From Gari tellinella (Eukaryota; Mollusca; Bivalvia; Cardiida; Psammobiidae), in contig OV277857.1 of assembly GCA_922989275.2 (NCBI GenBank), forward strand, positions 8,246,001 through 8,310,000: 64,000 bases of DNA. Reading direction: 5' to 3'. Under the pieces are notes generated by a model. The model was not told where the DNA came from. It did no database searches and worked only from the letters and a program-made list of their open reading frames with translations. The first letter of the stretch is position 1, and the number at the start of each line of letters is the position of its first letter. Positions 1 to 10,150 of the stretch are shown here, in pieces. The position numbers were made by a program, and so were the translations under genes.

Positions 1-529
1 CTGAATTACTTTGAATGCCAGGCTGACAAGAACAACTACATAATGAAATTCTAGACTGAAATGAAACCATCGTATAATGCAGTGCTCACTAGATTAAATT
101 GTTTTGAATATACATCGGTGAGATGCTATTATTTCCAAATAAACTACTGTCAGATCGTTGCTCGCAAATGACCCAATTCGTGTAATTTTTTAACATGACA
201 TTTATGGAACATTCGTTTTCGTAACACATAAAAAAGAAGTTTTGCCTGGTGATTTGTGGGGCACTATTACGAAACTTGCGGAAATAAGTAGCTTATAAAA
301 ACAAAAATAAATATGATTTTTATATGTCGTATGTGTATGACGATATCTTACGGAGACATTCCGTGTACACGTATACACGCTCATTAGAAGTATTATCCTA
401 TACACACACGTCGATAACTTCACATAATTTTGCGGTTGCAATAAATATAGCGCTTTCAATCAAAGAGAGACAACTCTTAAAACAAATTCAGCTAAATGTC
501 ACACAAACTGATAAGCCACACACAGTGTA
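1..529. other. AT-rich sequence without recognised feature
   Basis: No splice-flanked conserved exon, RNA gene or terminal inverted repeat was recognised. Open frames here are short and low-complexity. Confidence 0.4.
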
Positions 530-538
530 CATGAATTA

Positions 539-703
539 TCGTATCGACCACGTGACATTTACACAACCTTCTGGGAAATAACCTGAATCTTTGTTATGTA
601 AACAAATCACTGATTTTGCTATCCATCTCGATAAGAAATATATGTTACCGCCGATTTCATTTAGTTGCAACACATAGTTTATGAACACTAATAAGAAATT
701 GCG
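539..703 (+). repeat. Dispersed repeat J, copy 1
   Basis: This stretch matches the reverse complement of 7141-7375. Shared blocks include CACGTGAC, TTTGTTATGTAAACAAA, CCATCTCGATAAGAAAT and ATAAGAAATTGCG, in the same order with small indels. It is an old, inverted-orientation copy; no terminal repeats or target duplication were identified. Confidence 0.6.
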
Positions 704-1087
704 TGTTTTTACATACATTTGGGGAGTATTATGCCTTAATCCCTTTCTTTTACGACCATAAAAAAGGCTAACTGATTTTATGAACGACAGGTGACTGCTA
801 AAATCAATGCAAAAGTAAACCAGAAAACTTCTAAAATAGTTTTCTTTTTACATTTGCATTGCTTTCAGATAAATAAAATTTATTGAGGTAAAAATATGCA
901 TATCATGGCAACCAACAATGAGCATACACAGATCAAACATTAAAGTAACAAAATATGTATACAAATGAAGAAGTTCATGACAAGCACACCAATATCAAGG
1001 ATAACACAAAAAACAGAACATCAGTTTCCCTTATTTCCATTGTGGTCCCTAATATTGCAATTTAAGCAGCCGTATGCCGTTAACACC

Positions 1088-1337
1088 TACAGTGGAGAAT
1101 GTGTTATTCTTTCCCAATAAACGCGTTTACGCTAAAACTATTATTTGCAGTGCAAACAGTTTGGAGCCAGATCAGACGCCGGGTAACCCGGCGTCTGATC
1201 AGGCTCCAAACTGTTTGCCACCAAGATAAACATGAAATATCAGAATTGTCAAAAAGTTGTTCTTTTCTACGTTTTAGTGCTTTGCGTTTGCGAACGTTTA
1301 CGTTTAAACGGGAAAGAATAACAGATTCTCCACTGTA
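1088..1337 (+). mobile_element. Family A MITE, full-length
   Basis: A 250 bp element with TA at both ends, starting TACAGTGGAGAATGTG and ending ATTCTCCACTGTA. It carries, in order, the AATAAACGCGTTTACGC arm, the core hairpin (TTTGGAGCCAGATCAGACGC, GGGTAACCC turn, mirror image) and the CGTTTAAACGGGAAAG arm. It has no coding capacity. TA duplication and CAGT ends suggest mobilisation by a Tc1/mariner/pogo-type transposase (inference). Confidence 0.9.
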
Positions 1338-1736
1338 AGAAGAAGCATGTTTTAGTGGTCGTAATGCAGAGATGTTGCTATAATTTGTATCCAGAACTAT
1401 CATATCCTTTGCTAACAGTTCGAAAACTGATCAGACATCGAGTTACGTTTTTTTCCTTGAATTGTTTGCTTGCCAGATCTAGTTAATTCATCAACTTTTT
1501 CAATAAACCGTTTTTGTCAACATTGTATTGCACTGAGTTGGCGTTTAGCGTTTATTTAAGGTTCACTGTCATAACATATTTTGCTAAAAAATTATCGTCT
1601 GTTTTCATTTTTAAAGTTTAGAATTAAGGCAGTTTGACATAAAATGCGCACGTTATAAACCTTTCTAACACAACCAACACATAATGTTAACTAGTTCGTG
1701 TTCAAAGCAGGTGGTTGATCAAAGCAAATAGAAAGG
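1338..1736. other. Unassigned spacer
   Basis: AT-rich sequence between two MITEs; no gene or repeat end recognised. Confidence 0.35.
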
Positions 1737-2052
1737 TACAGTACTGAATCTTATTAAATTAACAATTTTTGCGATTCGATGGCAATTCGCTTGCAATTCG
1801 ATGGCAATTCGCTTGCGATTCAAAGTACTAACTTTATCTTCGGGTAAGTTTTCTTGAATGGTGTATCTCACAAATGTTCGCAAATATGCCTTCGTTATTT
1901 TTTTCGATTCCATTTTTGTCACAACCGCTTCGGAAAATTCGCGTAAAAATAGTCAAACGTAGGATTTGTTTTTTGAAGCGCGCGATTCGATGGCAATTCG
2001 ATGGCAATTCGCTTGCGATTATCAATTTAATTTAATAAGGTTCAGTACTGTA
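1737..2052 (+). mobile_element. Family I MITE with internal iterons, copy 1
   Basis: The element starts TACAGTACTGAATCTTATTA and ends TAATAAGGTTCAGTACTGTA, giving long terminal inverted repeats and a TA duplication. Just inside each end lie repeated 11-13 bp units of the type GATGGCAATTCGCTTGC in opposite orientation. The middle contains CCATTTTTGTCACAACCGC. The second copy is at 30377-30714, in inverted orientation internally. No protein is encoded. Confidence 0.85.
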
Positions 2053-2174
2053 AACACTAGCTTTCTTTTTGACTTCCATCTTGCTATAATCTTGCTATAA
2101 TCTTGCTAGTATCTTCAATCTTGCTATTAGCTATTGATAAAATGGGCATAACGGATGTTACTGTCTATGAGTAT

Positions 2175-2200
2175 CAAACAGTTTGGATCCAAACTGTTTG
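2175..2200. repeat. Perfect 26 bp palindrome, minimal core hairpin
   Basis: CAAACAGTTTGGA is followed immediately by its exact reverse complement. These are the outer arms of the core hairpin found elsewhere, but the TGATCAGACGCCGCG tip is absent. Best read as a core that lost its apex. Confidence 0.8.
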
Positions 2201-2469
2201 CAGATGTAAGAATTATAGAGTTTAGCAAGCGGAGGGTTTTAAAAGAAAAGAAAAACCGTCTCCGACACTGTTATAAAATATGCCAATGCATTATTTGTGA
2301 CTGTCAATCGAATTAACTCACAGGCTATGATTTACAATATTGAATGATTGAATTACTTTGAATGTCACAATGAATATAACAGCTTTATAACATAATTCTA
2401 CACTGAAATAGATTATTTTACCAAATAATGTACTGTTCACCAGAGTTATTCGTTTTGAGTATACAGAAG

Positions 2470-2718
2470 TACAGTGGAGAATCTGTTATTATTTCCCAAA
2501 AAAAGCGTTTACGCTAAAACTATTATTTGCAGTGCAAACAGTTTGGAACCAGATCAGACGCCGGGTAACCCGGCGTCTGATCTGGCTCCAAACTGTTTGC
2601 CACCAAGATAAACAAGAATTATCAGAATTGTCCAAAAGTTTTCTTTTCTACGTTTTAGTGTTTTGCGTTTGCGTACCTTTGCGTTTAAACGGGAAAGAAT
2701 AACAGATTCTCCACTGTA
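2470..2718 (+). mobile_element. Family A MITE, full-length
   Basis: TA-flanked copy from TACAGTGGAGAATCTG to CTCCACTGTA with an intact core (GACGCCGGGTAACCCGGCGTC centre). Same orientation as the 1088 copy; a short deletion derivative follows 30 bp downstream. Confidence 0.9.
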
Positions 2719-2748
2719 AACGTAATTGTTTCCAAATAAATGCATTTG

Positions 2749-2863
2749 TACCGTGGAGAAAACGTTATTCGTTCGCAACAAACGCGTCTAACGCTAAAAC
2801 TATTATTTCCATTGTGAACAATTTGCGTTTAAAAGGGACAGAAAAACGCGTTTTCCACTGATA
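2749..2863 (+). mobile_element. Family A deletion derivative lacking the core
   Basis: A 115 bp element starts TACCGTGGAGAAAACG, keeps AACAAACGCGTCTAACGC, then jumps from TCCATTGTGAACA to TTGCGTTTAAAAGGGA and ends TTTTCCACTGATA. The whole palindromic core and the right spacer are missing, while both terminal repeats remain. Confidence 0.75.
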
Positions 2864-3752
2864 CATTTGAATTGGTTTGTACTACATGCCCCTTTTCTTA
2901 CAATGTGATTAAGAGAAGATCGCTTCGACGTCGTTGCTACTTTACCACAAAAAGGTCATACCCCGTGCGTACTGATATTTGTAAAGAGGATTGATCCTGA
3001 TCGGATGCCGATTAACGCAGCCTTTACTCTGACGCTTATCTGTTAAATATTCGTATCAGTGAAAATGTATTTGATTCATTATAAGGCAGCGGATATCATA
3101 AACATGACATACATTTGTATTACTACTTGTAAAATTTCTCGTTGACCTCTTCAGTGCTCAGTAAGGCAAAACGGGGCTCCAGATAAGAGGGAGTAAACTG
3201 AGCAAATCCAACATTTTTTTCATTTCTTTACCAAATCCTATGGTGTAACTCATCATTAGGATTGTCTCGACGAAACGATTCTAATGAATAGTGACATCAT
3301 AGGGTTTAATACAGAAATAAAGATTTTAGTTTTTGAAATACTCCCCTTATCTTGAGCCCTGGACAAAACTAATATTTGCAAACATGTTTGATTCAATTAA
3401 GACGTCGATTGACGCGGTATCTGATCACGAGCCAAACTGTTCGGTACTCATTTTATGCCTTTTCAGTCAAATATCTCAATCTTTCGTATTTATTAGCCTA
3501 AAACATTGACAGCAAACGCGAGCAGAGGATACATCTAATAGAAAGCTGATGATAGTTTTAGACGTCACGTAGCGGCAGCGAAAGTGTTAAACTGTTCGTT
3601 CTGTAAAATATACATGTTAATGTCAATACTTAAGAACCGGTTTGCACTGTGCGTCTTTTTTATGAGAATACGTAAAAAGCTCAAGGTTCAGTAATTGCTG
3701 CAATGAATAGATACCTGTTTTTATTGCCTTACATCGAACGCACTAAACTTTT
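2864..3752. other. Unassigned sequence with decayed core fragments
   Basis: No gene recognised. Around 3400-3440 there is a decayed core-like stretch (GACGTCGATTGACGC, CTGATCACGAGCCAAACTG), too degraded to assign to a family. Confidence 0.35.
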
Positions 3753-3817
3753 GCAAACAGTTTGAATCTGCTCGGACGTCGTGAACCCTGTCGTCTGATC
3801 AGTTTCAAATCTGTTTC
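3753..3817. repeat. Core hairpin, diverged
   Basis: GCAAACAGTTTGAATCTG is followed by GACGTCGTGAACCCTGTCGTC and CAGTTTCAAATCTGTTT. The arms pair imperfectly in the layout of the core; flanking terminal repeats were not resolved. Confidence 0.6.
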
Positions 3818-4389
3818 TCACTCAATATCGATATCATATTTCTTCTTTCAAAATGCCTAAAATTGATATTTGAAAAATAACAGCAGACGAACTATTCAAA
3901 GCAGACGAAATTCTAGTGGTGAAACACTCAACCCTCCACACGCTGTCGGCGATTTTGTGGTACTTATTGCAAACATTTTTATCTAGAGGATACTGCTAGT
4001 AAAACCAGTATTTCACCTGGATCCAAACTGTTTGACACTCTGATGATATTTTCTGACAGGATATAAAGATACATCAATTGTAAGGATCGTTAGATGACAA
4101 ACGTTTGAACGTCATTTACACATCGTGAAGAGTGTTAAGATTGTAGTTCAATTACTAATATACTTCTTTACTTGATAAACGGCTGTGTGAATTTGTCATA
4201 AGTGTCACCTTGATAGCAAACTGCACTTAAGATGTTACCTAATCATATGTTCTGTCTAGATAATCGGTTAGATAGTGAGCTTAACTCTTTGCATGCTGGT
4301 TAATTATTTTCGTCTGTAAACTGTGTCGTCTGAAACTGTTCTTAACATAGAATTGTCTATATTACTTTTAATAACAGGGTCCGAATATG

Positions 4390-4431
4390 TCAAACAGTTT
4401 CGATCCAGTCTCATCTGGATCGAAACTGTTT
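4390..4431. repeat. Short core hairpin without apex
   Basis: CAAACAGTTTCGATCCAG, a short CTCAT turn and CTGGATCGAAACTGTTT form a strong stem-loop. The GATCAGACGCC section is missing, as in the 2175 palindrome. Confidence 0.7.
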
Positions 4432-5018
4432 ACAAAGGTACATGTAATCACTGTGACACAAATCTGCCGCTAGCACGGAGAGAGTTAACCTTAAAATTGC
4501 TGAGTACTAATTGGTCGATTTTTAGATGTGTCATTGGCAATAATATTTACAATACTGTTAAACAATGCATCTTCAAACTTGTTCAGAAATCATAATCAGT
4601 GTTTCAAATTATTTAGATCGAGATGCCAAGTCCCATCTGGATCCAATATATTTACAACAGCCACCACAAGTAGCATGTAGCATGTTACGTCTACTAAATA
4701 ATTTACATGCAATACATTAAATGTTAAATGGGTTTAGTGTAACCTCTTAAACACATGTTTTATGTACATTGAAAAATAAAACTTGTGTTAAGCGGTCATT
4801 CAGAACAAAATTATTGACGTTAATCTATATATATATGGAAGGCAGATTAATGCATTAAAAGCCTATAGTAACTTTCTTTGTCAGATTTGTTTCGATTCAA
4901 GCAGTTGCCTTTCTTTATAAAAGTAACGCTTCCAAATGGTATAGTTTTTACGCCATATCTAGCAAATTAACCATAACCAACTCACTGCAACTCCATTTAC
5001 GGAAATTATTTCTCGTAC
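4432..5018. other. Unassigned sequence
   Basis: AT-rich sequence upstream of the globin exon. No candidate first globin exon (helices A-B) was recognised. A short ATATATATAT run lies near 4826. Confidence 0.35.
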
Positions 5019-5264
5019 TTAACCCATTACACCACAGCGTCTAGTATTGAAGATAAGTGACTTCTTAAAGCAGGTTGAAGGTACAACAGAATGTGTCTTA
5101 TACGACACATTTTGTTTTACTTTCAGCCTGGTTTAAACGTTCATGCGCTTTGATAAAAAACTATATCATAAAGCATATTAATGACTGTGTGGAGTTGAAC
5201 TATTTTTCAGTGCAGAAATACAAGACATATGTAAAATGGCGTATTGTTTTGGGTAATGGGTTAA
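5019..5264 (+). mobile_element. Family F MITE
   Basis: The element is bounded by TTAA: TTAACCCATTACACC on the left and GGGTAATGGGTTAA on the right. It contains the family hairpin TAAAGCAGGTTGAAGGTAC / TACTTTCAGCCTGGTTTAA (5064-5138). TTAA target duplications are typical of piggyBac-type transposition. It ends about 150 bp before the globin splice acceptor. Confidence 0.7.
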
Positions 5265-5414
5265 AACGGAAAGCATTTCGTTTTGTCTACTGTACATTGC
5301 AGTTGTTTGAATACAAATATAGTCACCTGAAATGAAAGGCTTATGTAAAGATAAACTTAATGCATGACAAAGGAAATACAGACAACTCAAATGGTTTTTG
5401 TTCTATCATTTCAG

Positions 5415-5640
5415 ATTATTCCAGAGTCATCCTGACGTCCAGGATGTGTTCATGCCATTTAAGGGTATGAGTTCCGAGGACCTGTCTCATAGTAATCAGC
5501 TCAGGTCGCACGCCATGCGGGTGATGGGAACAGTTGACAAGTGCCTAAAGTGTATTGACGAACCCGCCAGCATGGAAAAGTCACTTCATGAACTCGGGGC
5601 AAGGCATGTAATGTACTCGGCAAAGGTCGACTATATTGAT
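5415..5640 (+). CDS. Globin, internal exon (helices C to FG)
   Basis: This exon encodes 75 residues of a haem-binding globin. The acceptor is a pyrimidine tract plus TTTCAG at 5414; the donor is GAT|GTAAGT after 5640. The reading frame enters in phase 2 and leaves in phase 0, matching the ancestral globin introns B12.2 and G7.0. Visible landmarks, numbered within the exon: CD1 Phe12 and CD4 Phe15 in DVFMPFKG, distal E7 His32 in LRSHAMRVM, and proximal F8 His64 in LGARHVM. The E7-F8 spacing of 32 residues equals that of neuroglobin. With both histidines kept, oxygen or other gas binding is plausible. The subfamily (neuroglobin-like, globin X-like or a molluscan cellular globin) is not settled. 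It continues at 10829-10960. The first exon was not found and is probably outside the window. Confidence 0.9.
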
Positions 5641-5726
5641 GTAAGTATCTAATACTATTTAGACAGAGCTGCCATTTCTCCAGAATTTGCCAAAATATTC
5701 GGATTTTTATCCTAGCGGGCGGTAAT

Positions 5727-5795
5727 CTAAAGCAGGCTGAAAGTAGAGCAAAATGTACATAAAGGCACATTCTGCTTTACTTTTAACCTGCTTTA
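5727..5795. repeat. Family F-type hairpin
   Basis: TAAAGCAGGCTGAAAGTAGA and its near mirror TTACTTTTAACCTGCTTTA enclose a stem of about 30 bp. It sits 87 bp after the globin donor site; no TTAA ends were resolved. Confidence 0.65.
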
Positions 5796-5943
5796 ATTAA
5801 TCGGGCATGAAAATAGAAAGTTTGAAAATCTTAAGACTTTTCAAGATCAACTGATGGCAGCCATGTTTAGATATATTTGAACTTTTATTGTAATTTTAAG
5901 TTTTTAGTGTTCAATTCGATAAACAGGACTTGTCTAACATTGG

Positions 5944-6215
5944 CAAACAGTTCGGATCAAGATCAGGGGCCCGTTTTACTAAACTACTTACGCAAAATTT
6001 TTGCGTAAGTCAAAATCGTTTAACTCTTATTTTTCGATCATAAACGTTTGCAAACAGCAAATAGCCAGATCAGAGGACGCGCTCAAAGCGCGTCCTCTGA
6101 TCTGGGTATTTGCTGTTTGTAGCAAGTGATAATAAAATATATAATTTTGACTTACGCAAAAAGTTTGCGTAAGTAGTTTAGTAAAACGGGCCCCTGATGC
6201 CGCGTAAAGCGGTAT
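5944..6215. repeat. Core hairpin split by a B element
   Basis: The left part GCAAACAGTTCGGATCAAGA ends at 5964 and the right part TGATGCCGCGTAAAGCGG resumes at 6195. Together they resemble one core interrupted after GATCAG by the 231 bp B element. Confidence 0.65.
5965..6195 (+). mobile_element. Family B MITE, copy 1
   Basis: Terminal repeats begin AGGGGCCCGTTTTACTAAAC and continue TACTTACGCAAAA, with the mirror image on the right. The centre is a second palindrome (CAAACAGCAAATAGCCAGAT, CAGAGGACGCGC and mirror), a variant of the core. Related to 20379-20621. No coding capacity. No clear target duplication; the boundary ATCAGGGGCC/GGCCCCTGAT is itself palindromic. Confidence 0.85.
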
Positions 6216-6476
6216 ATAATCTTATTTTAAAGGGGTTGTCACTCATTCATTAACTTTCTTCAATCCATGAAACATAAAGACATATTTTGAGTTTTTCTCA
6301 CTGACCAAATATTAAGCAGATGATAATTCAGCATGATAAGTGTAACGAAACATCACATTGTTTCTATAGCTTAAATACAAGTTACTAGTTTATAAGAAAA
6401 CATTTGGTGGTTTTTTTTCAAAATGGTCTATGTACAGTTAAACCTCTGCGCCCAACAGCCGCTGAAATGGAACCTT

Positions 6477-6728
6477 TACAGTGGAGAAAACGTTATTCTT
6501 TCCCGTTTAAACGCAAACGAAGCGCAAACGCATCGTAATAAAACGCATATAAAGGACAACCTTTAGACAATTCTGACCATCCATGTTAGTCTTGGTGGCA
6601 AATAGTTTGGTGCCTGATCAGACGCCGGGTTACCCGGCGTCTGATCTGGCTCCAAACTGTAAGTAATTGAAATAATGGTTTAAGCGTGAACGCGTTTATT
6701 GGGAAATAATAACATTTTCTCCACTGTA
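6477..6728 (-). mobile_element. Family A MITE
   Basis: TA-flanked copy in reverse orientation: TACAGTGGAGAAAACG, then CCCGTTTAAACGCAAACG, then the core (GCCTGATCAGACGCCGGGTT), ending TTTTCTCCACTGTA. It is more diverged than most, with the right outer core arm reduced to CTCCAAACTGTAAG. Confidence 0.85.
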
Positions 6729-7140
6729 CAGGACCAAGAGACAGACAACTGATGTAACCATTTACTCCTGAAGTTCAATTGATAATTCCAAATTTCTGAT
6801 TACGTCAAGTCAATGTTTGCCCTTTAAAGGTTTGTTTTAGCATTATATTGGAAAATGATATACTGTGCATACCATGGCCAGAGTTTCTCTGATGATAGTC
6901 TACAAAGTTTCCATAAAAACATTCACTGTTCCCACAATAGGAAAATTGTGTTTACAGAGTTTAATCCTCCTGGTTGCTTAGTGTATGATAAAATTAAGAC
7001 AAAAGGCTTATGTAGGTCTTTTCTGCTATATTTCACACTACTTGAACTATTTTTCAAATAGAAGTGCACTTAGCGCGTTTAAATATTCATCACATAGATA
7101 CCTTAAAGCCAGAATGTCACCCAAATGCATGTTTAAATCG

Positions 7141-7375
7141 CGCAATTTCTTATATAAGAACATTTTCTATGTATTAAAACTAAGCGCAATCCGTTGTCAG
7201 GTGCCTGAAACATGCCCCCCTTTCTTTAAGAACCATACATAAATGTGCCGATTTCTTATCGAGATGGTTGGAAAAATAAGCTTTTTTGTTTACATAACAA
7301 ATCTTCGTGTCGGCTTCCGAGAATTTCCGCATGGTCGAATAAGAGTCACGTGATCGATCCGATTTTTCTGACTTG
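7141..7375 (-). repeat. Dispersed repeat J, copy 2
   Basis: Inverted relative to 539-703; the reverse complement carries ATAAGAAATTGCG, CCATCTCGATAAGAAAT, TTTGTTATGTAAACAAA and CACGTGAC in the same layout. Lies in the globin intron. Confidence 0.6.
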
Positions 7376-7418
7376 TCTGTGTTACTTTAGAACAGAATAG
7401 TTAATAATGGTAAATAGG

Positions 7419-7643
7419 TAACAGTGGAGAAAACGTTATTCTTTCCCGTTTAAAACGCAAACGAAACGCAAACGCATCACTATAGAACGCATAAAAACAC
7501 AACCTTTAGACAATTATGACCATCCATGTTAGTCTGAGTTGCAAACAGTTTGGTGCCTGATCTGCTCCAAACTGTTTGCAATTGAAATCATGGTTTTAGC
7601 GTAAGCGCGTTTATTGGGAAAGAATAATATATTCTCCACTGTA
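7419..7643 (-). mobile_element. Family A MITE with collapsed core
   Basis: Starts TAACAGTGGAGAAAACG and ends TATTCTCCACTGTA. The core reads GTTTGGTGCCTGATCTGCTC, so the GACGCCGGG tip is deleted and only the outer stem remains. Confidence 0.8.
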
Positions 7644-7923
7644 AGGAAGGTAACATCGAATACATAGTCGTACACATTCCTACTTGAGATAAGTATGATC
7701 ATCGTGCAGCACGAGAACGCTGCGCTAACTTTACTGATATTTTATTCTTTCAAATTAAACGCATTTATAAACAAAACTATTATTATAGTCAAACAACTAG
7801 GTCTGACGTGTCAAAGGTCAGCCGAGTCCATTTTTTAGGGATAACAGCATTCCGCATGTTCTCGGACCATGTTAATCAGTCAAGTTTAGTTTATTAGATA
7901 CAAATGAAAGCGGAATTGTTGTC

Positions 7924-8017
7924 AGCGCTTTAGTGCAGTAGGTAAAGTTGAGGTACGAAGAATGCAGTGTGATAGCAGTATTTTTGTTCAGCGTGGGTTC
8001 GAATCCCGCGTCAACCT
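7924..8017 (+). other. tRNA-like sequence (degenerate)
   Basis: An A-box-like TTTAGTGCAGTAGGTAAAG and a B box GGGTTCGAATCCC are present. The T arm folds (GTGGG/CCCGC around TTCGAAT), but the 3' arm GTCAACC has no matching 5' acceptor strand and there is a long insert. It is not a functional tRNA gene; it may be a pol III promoter relic. Confidence 0.55.
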
Positions 8018-8292
8018 AAAAAAACTTTTAAATCTACAATGAATAGTAGAGCATTATCTTATTTCATACTGTATTATACTGACTATTTTTGCACATGTTC
8101 TTCAATGTTTGGGAAGGGGTGCATTAGTTTGAGTTCGAGTCCTATATTAGCCATATTTTCAAAAAACAAAGGGATGATAACATACAAATATCAATACAAG
8201 TTTTAGTTGGTTTCTTAGGGGGCTTTCCGCATTACTTTAATGCATTTGTGATTATAGAATCCTTAATATTGTTTTAGCAAAAAAAATATTTT

Positions 8293-8386
8293 AGGTTGAC
8301 GCAAGACTCGAACCCGCGCTTGATAAAATGTTTCCCGATCATGCTATCTTTTAGCCCTACGTCTTATCCACTACGCTATGTTTCCG
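8293..8386 (-). other. tRNA-like sequence, inverted partner
   Basis: On the minus strand: A-box-like TAGCGTAGTGGATAAGAC, then B box GGGTTCGAGTC, then GCGTCAACCTAAAA. The acceptor stem does not form. It mirrors 7924-8017 in the opposite arm of the same inverted-repeat element. Confidence 0.55.
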
Positions 8387-9080
8387 ATATACAACTACAT
8401 GTAATACCTTTATTGTTTGTACAAATAACTAAAAGTTTTCTTTTAAAAATTGCCACGAGGATATCCGAAATGCTGATCTCCCTTAAAAATGGACTCGGCG
8501 ACCCCGTGACACGTCTAACCTAGTTGTTTGACTATACCATTGCAAACAGGTTGGAGCCAGATCAGACACCGCGTAACCTGGCGTCTGATCAGGCTCCAAC
8601 CTGTTTGCTACTCAGATTAAAAGAATAGTTAAAATTTCTAAAAGTAAATGTCCACAGTGTAGTGAATTGCGTTTGCGTTTAAACCGGAAAGAAACATGTA
8701 TTATCTACTGTATATTGCGCACAATAAATACAGCTATCAGTGTCTCTTGCTGAATGTAGGGAATACTCATCCCTTTTAAAGTTTTAGAATGTTCCAATCT
8801 AAAAATAACTCTGCCAAGTCAGAAGAAAACACTATGAAAACATCTTTAACGGGCGCAAGCCGAACGAACTCGGCAAATCTCCACCGTTGATCGGATGTCA
8901 ACAAACCGATTTAAAAATCGACTTCTTATTGTTTGGTTTTATTGACCTGTCAAAATTTGAATATTCATACGTCACTGAAAGGATATATTTTGCTTCGGTA
9001 TAAAGTCGATACTTTCCGTTTTGATTTACGGATAGGAACTGAAGTATATTGTGCATTCTGTGTCGAATTTAAATCAATAA

Positions 9081-9156
9081 TCGAGTTAGCATAGTTGGTA
9101 GCGAGTACGGATACTTGTAAAAGGATGAAAGGTTGTGGGTTCGATCCCCGTTAGGT
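9081..9156 (+). other. tRNA-like sequence (degenerate)
   Basis: GTTAGCATAGTTGGTAGCG resembles an A box and D arm; GTGGGTTCGATCCCCGT is a B box with a T stem. The acceptor strands do not pair, so not a functional tRNA by eye. Confidence 0.55.
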
Positions 9157-9298
9157 TTTATTTCTTTTTTTATTACAATTATTATATTATTATATGAATG
9201 ATACATAAAATCAGACCCAAAGGGATTTCAATCCATTCTTCTTCTCCTATACTTGCAGACTCGAATGCACCAAATAATAAAGATAATATTAAAAAAGT

Positions 9299-9373
9299 CC
9301 TTCGCTGGGTATCGAACTCATGGCCATACATGTACTAAGTAAAACACTACTGTACTGTCTCGACCACGAAGAC
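9299..9373 (-). other. tRNA-like sequence, inverted partner
   Basis: The minus strand reads TCGTGGTCGAGACAGTACAG and then TGAGTTCGATACCCAGCGAA, an A/B-box layout. It is the mirror partner of 9081-9156. Confidence 0.5.
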
Positions 9374-9534
9374 ATATAGGTATTCAAATCTTATTCTAAA
9401 TATCAACTTCATATTTCAACCCTGACCTACCGGTAAAAGTAGCGGAAATAATCGATTTCGACCGAAGCTAAATATAGCGTGTTCAACCAGTGTATAATTA
9501 TTTAAATTTTGACAGGTTAATAAAACACAACAAT

Positions 9535-10150
9535 ACCACCAAATGCATGGGTTTGTACATGTAAGCAATATTGCATCCATATACATAGCGGATTACTTCT
9601 TTTTATATGTTTAGATTACGTGTGTGCCTGAATGTTCAGGTTTGAAAAATGCGCTATGTTGGCTTACATACTGCCTTTAACACATGCGTGGTTTACTCTG
9701 TCCTATTTTAGCAGCATAAAAGGTATTTCTTTAAGTAGCCTATTGTCCTCATAAAATAAAAAAAGGTTTTAAGGGAAAGATTTAACTGTTTTAATCTTAT
9801 CAAACAATCTTCGTAGAGTGTTAGTTGAAGGGAAGTGCACTGTATGAACTACTGTAATAATCTGTTCTTAGTCATAGCGGCTTCTTAGTGGTTATATATA
9901 CATAATGTCTAAACCAGGATGAGTAACTGCTTAATGTCAGGTAAAGTAATGTAGACAGCTTTTTAGAAAGCTCTGCAGTATATTAGACCTGCATAAGCTG
10001 CTACCTTTATGTATATTTAAGTCTTCAATAAGTGAAAATCCATTGAAATTTATCGAAACCGAAACAAAGCATGTATGTATAGACTTGGTTTAACTGATTT
10101 TGTTCATGAGAAATACACAAAATTGCAACAGTTCCCACCTCCTATATATG
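9535..10150. other. Globin intron, unassigned
   Basis: AT-rich intron sequence with no recognised element ends. Confidence 0.35.

Larger units (their letters stand above)
7784..8536. mobile_element. Long inverted-repeat element 1 with tRNA-like arms
   Basis: The ends TATAGTCAAACAACTAGGT and ACCTAGTTGTTTGACTATA are inverted repeats. Homology continues inward through ACGTGTCA, CCGAGTCCATTTTT and ATCAGCATTYCG. Each arm contains one degenerate tRNA-like sequence, at 7924-8017 (+) and 8293-8386 (-), both ending GCGTCAACCTAAAA. The middle (8030-8280) has another box B-like GAGTTCGAGTCC near 8130. No protein is encoded. Not recognised as a named family. Confidence 0.7.
7733..8710 (+). mobile_element. 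Old family A copy split by a 753 bp insertion
   Basis: Left remnant (about 7733-7783): TTATTCTTTCAAATTAAACG followed by AACAAAACTATTAT. Right remnant (8537-8710): CCATTGCAAACAGGTTGGAG, a full diverged core with CGTAACCTGGCGTCTGATC, then GCGTTTGCGTTTAAACCGG and a weak ATCTACTGTA end. Order and spacing match a family A element interrupted at 7784-8536, about 11 bp before the core. The left end is too decayed to place exactly. Confidence 0.7.
8928..9534. mobile_element. Long inverted-repeat element 2 with tRNA-like arms
   Basis: Left arm: GGTTTTATTGACCTGTCAAA, then TTTGCTTCGGTATAAAGTCG. The reverse complement of the right arm gives TGTTTTATTAACCTGTCAAA and TTTAGCTTCGGTCGAAATCG. Arms of about 230 bp each end inward with a tRNA-like sequence (9081-9156 plus, 9299-9373 minus). 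The sequence differs from element 1 but the architecture is the same. Lies in the globin intron. Confidence 0.65.

Noticed and set aside
4323..4595. 90-codon frame before the globin exon
   Set aside because: It crosses a core hairpin remnant and has no homology or splice context.
1..5400. First exon of the globin
   Set aside because: No frame with an A-B helix pattern and a phase 2 donor was found, so the gene is reported as partial.
7924..9373. Functional tRNA genes
   Set aside because: B boxes and partial T arms are present, but acceptor stems do not pair and the inserts are too long; called tRNA-like only.
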